Of a DNA stretch of 54,712 bases, positions 1 to 6,238 are shown piece by piece; the first letter of the stretch is position 1; each line of letters begins with the position of its first letter. Source of the DNA: Acidobacteriota bacterium (GTDB taxonomy: Bacteria > Acidobacteriota > Vicinamibacteria > Vicinamibacterales > UBA2999); contig JAUSDY010000137.1 of assembly GCA_030650395.1 (NCBI GenBank), forward strand, positions 1-54,712, read 5' to 3'. The notes under the pieces were generated by a model that saw only the letters and a list, made by a program, of their open reading frames with translations, searched no databases and was not told the DNA's origin. Both the position numbers and the translations under genes were made by a program.

Positions 1-91
1 TCGCCACGTGCCGTCCCTGCTACCCCGAGGGAGCGTCTCGGTGCCTCGACTGAGCGGCCTTCCCGAGACGTGCTGCCTTCGCGCGATTTGA

Positions 92-2255
92 AGACGCTCG
101 GCACCGTTTCGTGGTGCCGGAACGGAAGACCTCAATCTGCGCGACGACACGCCGGTCCGCGTCACCGCCGGGCAGGAGGACGTCGCAGGTGTGCTGGTGT
201 CGTTCCGTGACGGCGTCCTTCTCGTGGCGCTGGAGAAGGACCTCGGCCCGAAGATCGCGGCCGCGCGGCTGGTCGCGAACGACGCCTTCCTGATCGAGCG
301 GCTCAGGGAACGCCTGGAAAAGGTGCGTAGCGGCGAGGCGCAGTTCAACCGCCCGGCAGCCGAGCGGGTTCTGGGGCTGGCCTCACCGCGCACCACCGAA
401 GCCGAGCCGCACGCTACCGTCCTGCAGGATGGCAGCGCCAATGCCGATCAGGTGCTTGCCGTTCGCCGCTCACTGGGTAGCGACACGACTTATGTCTGGG
501 GCCCCCCGGGCACGGGGAAGACGACGACTCTGGCGCGGATCGCTCATGCCGCCGCTCATCTACTACGCCGCCGGGCTCGCCACGCAATCGGTCACCGTTA
601 CTGGAGACTTCCGCCAACTCCCGCCGATCGTCATGTCCGACGAGTCCCTTGCCGCGGACTGGCTCAAGCAGGACGTGTTCGAGAAGGCAGGCATTCCCTC
701 GCGCCTCGAGCGACGCGAGCCCACGCCGCATCTCGTGGCGCTCCGCACGCAGTACCGGATGCGCGAGCCGATCTGCGCCGTCATCAACGAGCTGTTCTAC
801 GCGGATCGTCCCCTGCGCTCCGACGGGTGCGTGAGTCGCGGCGTCGGGGGCTTCCCACTCTCCACTGCCCCGCTCCTCTTCGTCGACACGGCCCCCTTCC
901 ATCCGTGGACGGCGCTGCGCGTCGGCACCTACTCGCGGTACAACCTCTTCCACGCGCTTCTGGTGCGGAACATCGTGCTCCACTTGGCCGAGACAGGCTT
1001 CCTCCCGCCGGCCGGTGAGCCCAACGACGCCGTGGGCGCCGTGGCGCCGTACGCCTCGCAGGCGCGCTTGATCCAGGCCCTGCTCGACAACCGCATCGGC
1101 CCCCGCGCTGCGGGGATCGCCGCGACGGTCCACCGTTTCCAGGGCAACGAGAAGCGGGTGATGCTCCTCGACCTAACCGATTCCATCGGCGCACGCCTCG
1201 GCCGCTTCCTGCAGGCGACGCGCATCGAGGAGGATGGAGCGCGTCTGCTCAACGTTGCCGTGAGCCGCGCGCGTCACCACGTCGTGCTGCTCGGGAACTT
1301 CGAGTACTTGCGGGCGAAAGCGCCGGGCGACGGCTTCGTGCGCCGGCTCGTGGACCACTTCGAAAAGCACGGCGAGGCGCTCGACCTGAACACGCTCCTT
1401 CCGCTGGCCGAGCGCGACTGGGTGGACGGCCTGCACCGCGTGCTACCGGCGACCTTCGATCTCCCCGACAGCGCCGCCGGCGCCTTCACGGAGGGCACCT
1501 TCTATCCGGCGTTCCTGAAGGATCTCGGGCGGGCGCACGAGTCGATCGTGATCTTCTCGCCGTTTGCGACCGGACCGGGCACCGGCCGATGGGTCGATCC
1601 GCTCCGCGCTGCGCTGGCTCGTGGCGCGCGCGTGCGCATCCTCACGCGCCCGCCGGAGGAGTTCGGCGGTGGCGGAACGGACGAGGTCGGCGAGCTCGTG
1701 CGCGCCCTGCGCGATCTCGGCGTTGCTGTCGACCTGCGCGCGCGGATGCACGAGAAGATCGCGATCCTCGACGGTCGAGTCCTGTGGCACGGCTCGCTCA
1801 ATGTCCTCTCGCACCGCGACACCCACGAGAGCATGTTGCGCATCGAGAGCCCGGCTGCGTGCAGCCAGCTTGCGCGTTTCGTCAGCACGCCGGTGGGCCG
1901 GAGAGACGAGGCGCCGTCGCTGGAGACGCCCGAGAATCCGCCGTGCCCCACGTGCAGCGGCACCACGGTCTGGAACAACGGGCGTTACGGCATCTATTTC
2001 GCGTGCGAGGACCCGAACTGCGACGGCAAGGTGGACCCGCGCCGGCGAAGCCGGGGGCAGCAGGGGGAGAACACGGGGCGGGGTGGTACCGGTACCCGAG
2101 GCGGCCGGCGCAAAGCGGCCAGTTCAGGGCAAACCGGACGGCCTTGCCCGCAGGCCGGATGCGACGGGCACGTGGCCGAGCGCAACGGCCGCTTCGGTCG
2201 TTTCTTGGGCTGCACGAACTTCCCCCGTTGCCGGTACACGGAGAACTTGGCATGA
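92..2255 (+). pseudogene. UPF1-like helicase with PLD and zinc fingers, internally deleted and frameshifted
   Basis: Two reading frames together make one superfamily 1 helicase-like protein. Frame 2 (from about 92) carries the Walker A motif GPPGTGKTTTLARI near 500-540. Frame 3 (from about 545) resumes at VTVTGDFRQLPP, then has the late helicase motifs (RTQYRMR, TVHRFQGNE, NVAVSRARH), a phospholipase D HKD motif (HEKIAILDG then GSLN) and two topoisomerase-type four-cysteine fingers at the C-terminus. The segment expected between Walker A and motif III, including the Walker B acidic residues, is absent, and the frame changes at the same point. The 5' end is unclear: frame 2 has a TGA at 89-91 and no good start. 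Related helicase/PLD/zinc-finger proteins occur in accessory and defence regions; that role is only inference here. As it stands the gene should be inactive, unless the gap is an assembly error. Confidence 0.7.
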
Positions 2256-2261
2256 GAAGCC

Positions 2262-2317
2262 AGCTAACAACAGCAGCGGACGGCGCTGCGCGCCGCCGCT
2301 GATGCTGAGCGTTAGCC
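2262..2317 (+). other. attC-like integron recombination site 1
   Basis: The site opens with AGCTAAC (2262-2268) and closes with GTTAGCC (2311-2317), close to the RYYYAAC and GTTRRRY core sites of attC. Between them the arm CAGCAGCGG (2271-2279) pairs with CCGCTGATGCTG (2296-2307), leaving unpaired bases as attC hairpins do. The loop ACGGCGCTGCGCGCCG can pair on itself. The site lies just after the helicase stop and before the first cassette ORF. One core base deviates from consensus. Confidence 0.6.
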
Positions 2318-2353
2318 AGCTGCCTGGGCGTGTGAACTGGTGAGGAGGGCGAG

Positions 2354-2575
2354 ATGAATATAGAGGAGATCGTCGGACGCCTTCATGACAAGGGCTGCGT
2401 GATCGCCAGATCGCAGGTCAACCATCAAGGACGGATGGTCCATCTCGTTCAGCCTTGGGATGTCGCGATGTTCCAGGAAGATATTGAAGACATCGTGATG
2501 GGGCGGGTCTCGCTCAATGGGGTTATCAGCCGCAACAAGGGGGCGGACCTCGCGGATCCGTGGCCGGTTGCCTGA
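2354..2575 (+). CDS. small hypothetical protein, integron-cassette ORF
   Basis: A 73-residue protein of unknown function. Its start has a strong Shine-Dalgarno, GAGGAGG, seven bases upstream of the ATG. It is soluble and acidic, with no signal peptide or membrane segment, and I recognise no domain. It lies between attC-like sites 1 and 2, directly upstream of another unknown ORF, so both probably belong to one mobile cassette. It could equally be a small folded protein acting with its neighbour; nothing in the sequence decides this. Confidence 0.55.
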   Translation: MNIEEIVGRLHDKGCVIARSQVNHQGRMVHLVQPWDVAMFQEDIEDIVMGRVSLNGVISRNKGADLADPWPVA

Positions 2576-2594
2576 CAGGAGCTCAGTTGCGGCC

Positions 2595-3119
2595 ATGGAG
2601 AGGACGTTGTTGAATGACAACCAGTGGTCGTCCATCGACGGCCAGCTATGCCTCGTCACGACCTTCACACCGATGGCGACGGTCCAGGATGGCTCGGTTG
2701 TGGCCATGAGCGCAGGCACACCCTACGCTTCAGTGCATCTAAGATGTGAGCGTTCCGCGGACGATATCACCGGGTTCATCAGCCACAAGACTGACTTCGC
2801 GATGCTCTGGGCGGCCTTCAAGCAGAGAACGGCCGTGCCTGGCACGCGCGTCGAAGTTCGGTCTTTAGAGGAACTGGACCCCGCAGGCATTGGAGAGGCT
2901 GAAGAGGTCTGGTTGGTGTGGACGCGAAAGAACTATCGAGGGTCGGCTCGGCTGTTCAGCATGTTCCTGCCGCGACTGGTTGTCATGGTAAGTCGGAAGG
3001 GTGCATTTGAACTCGCGATGGACCACACTCGGCAGATCAGACCAGAACTCAAGGGAGAGGCGAGGGCCATGGCGACTCTCCCATTGGCCACGTGGACGCC
3101 GGAGGTAATGAAACCGTGA
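2595..3119 (+). CDS. hypothetical protein, integron-cassette ORF
   Basis: A 174-residue protein of unknown function. The chosen start is the ATG at 2595; an AGGAG lies about 14 bases upstream, so the start is not certain, and the frame stays open further upstream to 2517. The sequence looks globular, with a basic stretch (VWLVWTRKNYRGSARLF) and a hydrophobic segment (MFLPRLVVMV) in the second half. It follows the 73-residue ORF by 19 bases and ends about 50 bases before the next attC-like site. This is a typical layout for a gene cassette. Confidence 0.5.
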   Translation: MERTLLNDNQWSSIDGQLCLVTTFTPMATVQDGSVVAMSAGTPYASVHLRCERSADDITGFISHKTDFAMLWAAFKQRTAVPGTRVEVRSLEELDPAGIGEAEEVWLVWTRKNYRGSARLFSMFLPRLVVMVSRKGAFELAMDHTRQIRPELKGEARAMATLPLATWTPEVMKP

Positions 3120-3169
3120 TCGGTTCTTCGCTGGCCGTGGTTCCCGTCTAGTACGATGCAACCGACGCA

Positions 3170-3240
3170 GGCTAACATCGCGATGGAGCCGACGGCGCTG
3201 ATGTGATCGGGCGCGCCGCGGCTCATCGCGCACGTTGATA
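3170..3240 (+). other. attC-like integron recombination site 2
   Basis: GGCTAAC (3170-3176) and GTTGATA (3234-3240) flank a hairpin whose arms are ATCGCGATGGAGCCG (3177-3191) and CGGCTCATCGCG (3219-3230). The arms match except for one extrahelical base, the feature that sets strand choice in attC sites. The right core departs from GTTRRRY at its last two positions. The start codon of the next ORF overlaps its final base, as is usual where cassettes abut. Confidence 0.65.
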
Positions 3241-4061
3241 TGGCAGCATTGGAATCACCCGCTTGGATGTCGTTCATGTTCGAGGTTAACCAAGAGTCGG
3301 CCGACGAGCGATTTCGTGCCGTTTGGCGCGCCGCTGGTCAACACCTTCAACACCGGGGTGAGGGCAGCATCAATTGGCTACGCGCTGATCTGAATCCTCC
3401 CCTTGCCGAACACCTATCTTTTCGACTGGCCAATCATTTGTTCTTCGTCTTCATAGAAGTGCGTGGCGGCATTGACGGTCCAAGCTCGAAGGATCTGTTT
3501 CTACAGGTCGCTGCGGAGGCCGCCGCGTTGCCTGTCGTCCTTCTTATGGCGCCCGTCGGGAGTGGATTTCAGCCGGTTCACGGCGGATGGGGGCTCCGCG
3601 ATGCTCGAGCCGACCGAGCGATCGACCCGCCTTCACTCGTATCGGATGAGCTGATTGAGATGTCCGATTGGGAAGTCCATGACTTCGCGATCCAGAACGT
3701 CGCCTCGCAGATCGAGAAGTCGTCAGGTGCTGTCTTTTCGAAGCAACCGTCTCTCCATATCGATCCTTCCGTGTGGTTCCGCGACAAGCATGGCCCCGCA
3801 TATGTCGTGGTTCGAAGCGGTCGCTTTCCTCAGGCCGAGGCACCGAGGCCCACGAACCTGGTCGCGATCATGTCTTCATGCGCCAAAATGAGCCAACGAG
3901 GCTTCTTCGCGTCGGTAATAGTAGCCAGCGCTGAGCAACAAGAAGCGCCTGCTTCCAGAGGTGCGATTCCGCTCTATCGCGGCCACGGCATGGTCGTCAA
4001 ATTCACTGGACTCGAACCGCTTCAACCCTCCAACGGAGTCAACGATAGCGGCACTGGGTGA
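3240..4061 (+). CDS. hypothetical protein, integron-cassette ORF
   Basis: A 273-residue protein of unknown function that starts on the last base of attC-like site 2. It has no signal peptide or clear membrane helix and no motif that I recognise. A hydrophobic stretch (AALPVVLLMAPVG) near residue 95 suggests a buried beta strand in a globular fold. The reading frame after it (4047-4397) looks like protein sequence in another frame, so this ORF may be the front part of a longer gene cut by a frameshift near 4045. Confidence 0.5.
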   Translation: MAALESPAWMSFMFEVNQESADERFRAVWRAAGQHLQHRGEGSINWLRADLNPPLAEHLSFRLANHLFFVFIEVRGGIDGPSSKDLFLQVAAEAAALPVVLLMAPVGSGFQPVHGGWGLRDARADRAIDPPSLVSDELIEMSDWEVHDFAIQNVASQIEKSSGAVFSKQPSLHIDPSVWFRDKHGPAYVVVRSGRFPQAEAPRPTNLVAIMSSCAKMSQRGFFASVIVASAEQQEAPASRGAIPLYRGHGMVVKFTGLEPLQPSNGVNDSGTG

Positions 4062-4397
4062 TTCGGAGTCTCTCGACCGTGAGCACGGCGAGGTCCTCGA
4101 GCAAGAAGCAATCGACTACGCCATTCGCGGTAGTCGCCACTGGTCAGATCTCAAAGGATGAGAGCAGGACAATTACATCTGGGCGTGCTTCGAAGGTGAG
4201 TCGGCGCGAGCCGAAGTCGAGAAGCGGCTGCACCTGTTTGATCGAATCGCGGCGACCGTTGCGGACAACATTCTTGGCCCGTTTCGGCAGTTTGATATCA
4301 CGGAAGGACGAGCACACTATCAGCCGGAGAATGCCGCACGAGTTGAGCGCGTACTTTTGCTTCGAATGACCGCGCTGACGGGAACACCCCTGGGCGA
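4047..4397 (+). pseudogene. decayed reading frame with one internal stop
   Basis: Frame 1 reads as plausible protein from about 4047 (ALGDSESLDREHGEVLEQ) to a TGA at 4159-4161. It continues in the same frame as EQDNYIWACFEGESARAE to about 4397. There is no start codon of its own in a good context, and the 3' end runs into the toxin gene on the other strand. It is either the tail of the 3240-4061 gene after a frameshift, or an unrelated remnant. I recognise no family. Confidence 0.4.
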
Positions 4398-4718
4398 CCG
4401 GCTGTCTACCGCTCTTTCTTCGATCGTCGGGCCACGCTCGCGACGGGCACCCCATAGGGCGCGAACGATCACTTCATCGTCATTGAACGTGTAGTAAACA
4501 TGGCAGGCGATCTTGCGCAAGTAGAGTCGCCTGAGTCCAGGGAGTTTCGTGCGAACGTACGGAGTGCCTGCGCCCGGCAGGATTGCAAGAATCTTCACAG
4601 CGGATTCAAGCTCGGTGGCAAATAGTTCCTGATGGTCGCGATTCTTGAGCCACCAAGTGCGCTCGTGTTCGACGTGTTGTCCGGCGGTCGCCGTTAAGCG
4701 AACACGCCGTTCCGTCAC
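4320..4718 (-). CDS. RelE/ParE-type toxin
   Basis: A 132-residue toxin of the RelE/ParE fold. These toxins either cleave mRNA on the ribosome or poison gyrase; which one applies here cannot be told. The core (residues 1 to about 97) has the family pattern: a helical N-terminus, then LPGLRRLYLRKIACHVYYTF and the final strand VIVRALWGARRERG. The last 35 residues are low in complexity, lie over decayed sequence on the other strand and look like read-through after loss of the original stop. Its start overlaps the antitoxin stop by four bases, the usual translational coupling. The pair sits in the attC-bounded array, where such modules are thought to stabilise cassettes. Confidence 0.75.
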   Translation of the reverse strand: MTERRVRLTATAGQHVEHERTWWLKNRDHQELFATELESAVKILAILPGAGTPYVRTKLPGLRRLYLRKIACHVYYTFNDDEVIVRALWGARRERGPTIEERAVDSRSPRGVPVSAVIRSKSTRSTRAAFSG

Positions 4719-4939
4719 CGCGACCGAAGTCCTTTCAGGACTTCTGTCGCATCAAGCAACCGACCGGCCTTCACGTCGGCCTCCGATTGCGCGAGAGCTT
4801 TGTGCAGGGCGGCTCGGTCGGCGTCGTCCAGCCAGTCGCCAGGGTCAAGCGGGAGCAACTGCACCTCGGTGCCTTCTGGGAGGTTTGTGGGTTCGTCGAT
4901 TATCAAACGCCCGGCGTGGACGCGGGCCTTAATCGTCAT
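4715..4939 (-). CDS. antitoxin partner of the RelE/ParE-type toxin
   Basis: A 74-residue antitoxin. The N-terminal half (ARVHAGRLIIDEPTNLPEG) has the beta-hairpin look of small DNA-binding antitoxins whose front half resembles AbrB-type proteins. The C-terminal half is an acidic helix (DWLDDADRAALHKALAQ) of the kind that wraps the toxin. It is first in the operon and its stop overlaps the toxin start. In such modules the antitoxin, alone or in complex, represses its own promoter. The pair points against the direction of the cassette array, which is common for toxin-antitoxin cassettes with their own promoter. Confidence 0.75.
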   Translation of the reverse strand: MTIKARVHAGRLIIDEPTNLPEGTEVQLLPLDPGDWLDDADRAALHKALAQSEADVKAGRLLDATEVLKGLRSR

Positions 4940-4965
4940 GACGTCAGCCTAGCACTCGAAGCGCC

Positions 4966-5056
4966 GCCTAACAAGCGCGTGGAGCCGCCGGCGTCGAGGC
5001 CTTTGTGGCACAATTTGCGCAATGAACCACCGCGGCTCACGCGCCGGGCGTTATGC
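4966..5056 (+). other. attC-like integron recombination site 3
   Basis: This is the clearest of the four sites. GCCTAAC (4966-4972) matches the left core exactly, and GTTATGC (5050-5056) is one base from the right consensus. The arms AAGCGCGTGGAGCCGC and GCGGCTCACGCGCC pair with unpaired bases typical of attC. At 91 bp it has a larger loop than sites 1 and 2. Confidence 0.75.
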
Positions 5057-5100
5057 CGCCACTCGTGATTCGCAGAAATCTGCGAGAGAGGCAGGGAATC

Positions 5101-5577
5101 GTGCGAGCAGCCTTCACCGTTGCGCTCATCGTTGCCTTCCAGGTGGCCAGTGCGAGCCCACGCGCCGCCGAACCGCAGGTATCCGCCAACCAGTCCTACG
5201 ACGAGTTCATCGCCCTCAACTCCGACGCACGGCGGGAGCGGCTCGGGCAGATGAGCCCTGAAACGATCGCAGCCCTTAAGCGCACGCATGCCGAACGCTG
5301 GTTCGCAGCTCACGGCAGTCGGCTATCCAGCGCGCAGGTCGCTGTCTTCGTCGAAGCGCTCGAGTTCATCACGGTTGATCGCTATGCGCACCCAGACGAT
5401 TCGGGAGCCAGAAAGCGAGAGGTCGTTCTGACCCACAAGCTGACGTGCGTGTTGGGCACTGAGAACACTCGTCAGGCTTTCGTGCTTCACCTGCCCCCAG
5501 AGTCAGCCGAGCGCCCCGGATGGCGAAGTACGGTAGACGCGTGGCTATCGTGGTTCTTCGATTGCGTCACCCCGTAG
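5101..5577 (+). CDS. secreted hypothetical protein, integron-cassette ORF
   Basis: An exported protein of 158 residues and unknown function. I chose the GTG at 5101 because it gives a clean signal peptide (MRAAFTVALIVAFQVASA) with cleavage likely near ASA-SPRAA. The longer frame from 5053 would start inside the attC core. The mature part is mostly helical, with two cysteines near the C-terminus (KLTCVLG and FFDCVTP) that could form a disulfide in the periplasm. It is bounded by attC-like sites 3 and 4, so it is probably a single-gene cassette. Confidence 0.6.
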   Translation: MRAAFTVALIVAFQVASASPRAAEPQVSANQSYDEFIALNSDARRERLGQMSPETIAALKRTHAERWFAAHGSRLSSAQVAVFVEALEFITVDRYAHPDDSGARKREVVLTHKLTCVLGTENTRQAFVLHLPPESAERPGWRSTVDAWLSWFFDCVTP

Positions 5578-5585
5578 AGGCCGCG

Positions 5586-5682
5586 GCATAAGCGGCTGCA
5601 CCCGACGGCGGCCGCAGAGGCAGCAATCCGGGTAGAATCAGCGGCGCAGCGGCCGCCGCGGGTGAGCCGCAGGCCGTTGATA
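5586..5682 (+). other. attC-like integron recombination site 4
   Basis: GCATAAG (5586-5592) and GTTGATA (5676-5682) are weaker cores. The 22-24 base arms are highly complementary: GCGGCTGCACCCGACGGCGG from 5592 against GCCGCCGCGGGTGAGCCGC ending near 5670, with a few bulged bases. The right core GTTGATA is identical to that of site 2. This is the last site of the array; chromosomal DNA resumes after the hicA remnant. Confidence 0.55.
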
Positions 5683-5699
5683 ACACCTAGCTGGAGAGA

Positions 5700-5864
5700 C
5701 TAGAGATCGCTAGGTTGCAAGCCGGTCCGCTTCGCAATTCTCGCCAACATCGCGGGGCCAATTTCCTCATCGTCGTGGAACGCGAAAACGAAGTCTGGCC
5801 ATCCCTCGCGCGCGAGGGTCCGATGAGAACCCTGTTCTTGGAACTCCTGAACTCGCGTCTCCGT
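5700..5864 (-). pseudogene. hicA: hicA toxin remnant, 5' truncated
   Basis: The minus strand reads QEFQEQGSHRTL, then PDFVFAFHDDEE and IGPAMLARIAKRTGL before a TAG at 5700-5702. This is the second half of the HicA mRNA-interferase fold; GSHRTL holds the catalytic-histidine motif normally written GSHH. The frame is closed by a stop at 5865-5867 and has no start codon, so the first 20 or so residues are missing and no hicB is present. It is a dead fragment at the edge of the cassette array. Confidence 0.55.
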
Positions 5865-5867
5865 CTA

Positions 5868-5906
5868 TTGACTACATTGCAGGCATTGATATAGCCTGCA
5901 TTGCAG
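5868..5906 (+). promoter_or_regulatory. padR promoter with dyad operator
   Basis: TTGACT (5868-5873) and TATAGC (5890-5895) are 16 bases apart, just before the padR start. An inverted repeat TGCAGGC/GCCTGCA (5878-5884, 5894-5900) covers the -10 region, and CATTGCAG recurs 24 bases apart (5875-5882, 5899-5906). PadR proteins bind such dyads and repress their own genes. The start codon follows so closely that the transcript would be nearly leaderless. Confidence 0.55.
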
Positions 5907-5908
5907 TC

Positions 5909-6238
5909 ATGGCACCCATTTACCTCGGCGAATTCGAATACGCGGTCCTGCTGGCCACCCTCCACTTCGACCAGGAGGCCTACGCCGTGCCGATCCGCGA
6001 GCTGATTGAAGAGCGCACCGGGCGTCCGGTCGCGAGAGGCGCGTTGTACACCGCGCTCGACCGGCTCGAGGCCAAGGGCTGCCTGCGCTCGCGCATGGGC
6101 GAATCCACCGAAGAGCGCGGCGGCAAGGCCCGCCGCTATTTCACGGTCAGCGCGGCGGGACTGAAGGCGATCAAGGCCACGCACGGCGCCCTGGCCAGCA
6201 TGGCCAGGGGACTCGAAACCATCCTGGAGCGATCATGA
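5909..6238 (+). CDS. PadR-family transcriptional regulator
   Basis: A 109-residue PadR-like repressor. It consists of a winged helix-turn-helix (LATLHFDQEAYAVPIREL, then ARGALYTALDRLEAKGCL) with the basic wing KARRYFTVSAAG and a short C-terminal helix for dimer formation. This is the compact subclass found beside orphan MacB-like permeases. Its stop overlaps the permease start (ATGA), so the two are translationally coupled. The dyad upstream suggests it represses this two-gene operon. The ligand is unknown. Confidence 0.85.
   Translation: MAPIYLGEFEYAVLLATLHFDQEAYAVPIRELIEERTGRPVARGALYTALDRLEAKGCLRSRMGESTEERGGKARRYFTVSAAGLKAIKATHGALASMARGLETILERS

Noticed and set aside
4159-4161. In-frame TGA in the 4047-4397 frame as a possible selenocysteine codon
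   Set aside because: There is no start codon, no family match and no downstream hairpin of SECIS type; the frame overlaps the toxin gene. Decay is simpler.
4378-4498. A fifth attC site between the decayed frame and the toxin
   Set aside because: No paired RYYYAAC and GTTRRRY cores with matching arms could be found there.
5053-5100. Start of the secreted cassette protein at 5053
   Set aside because: That ATG lies in the attC core and hides the signal peptide; the GTG at 5101 is better.
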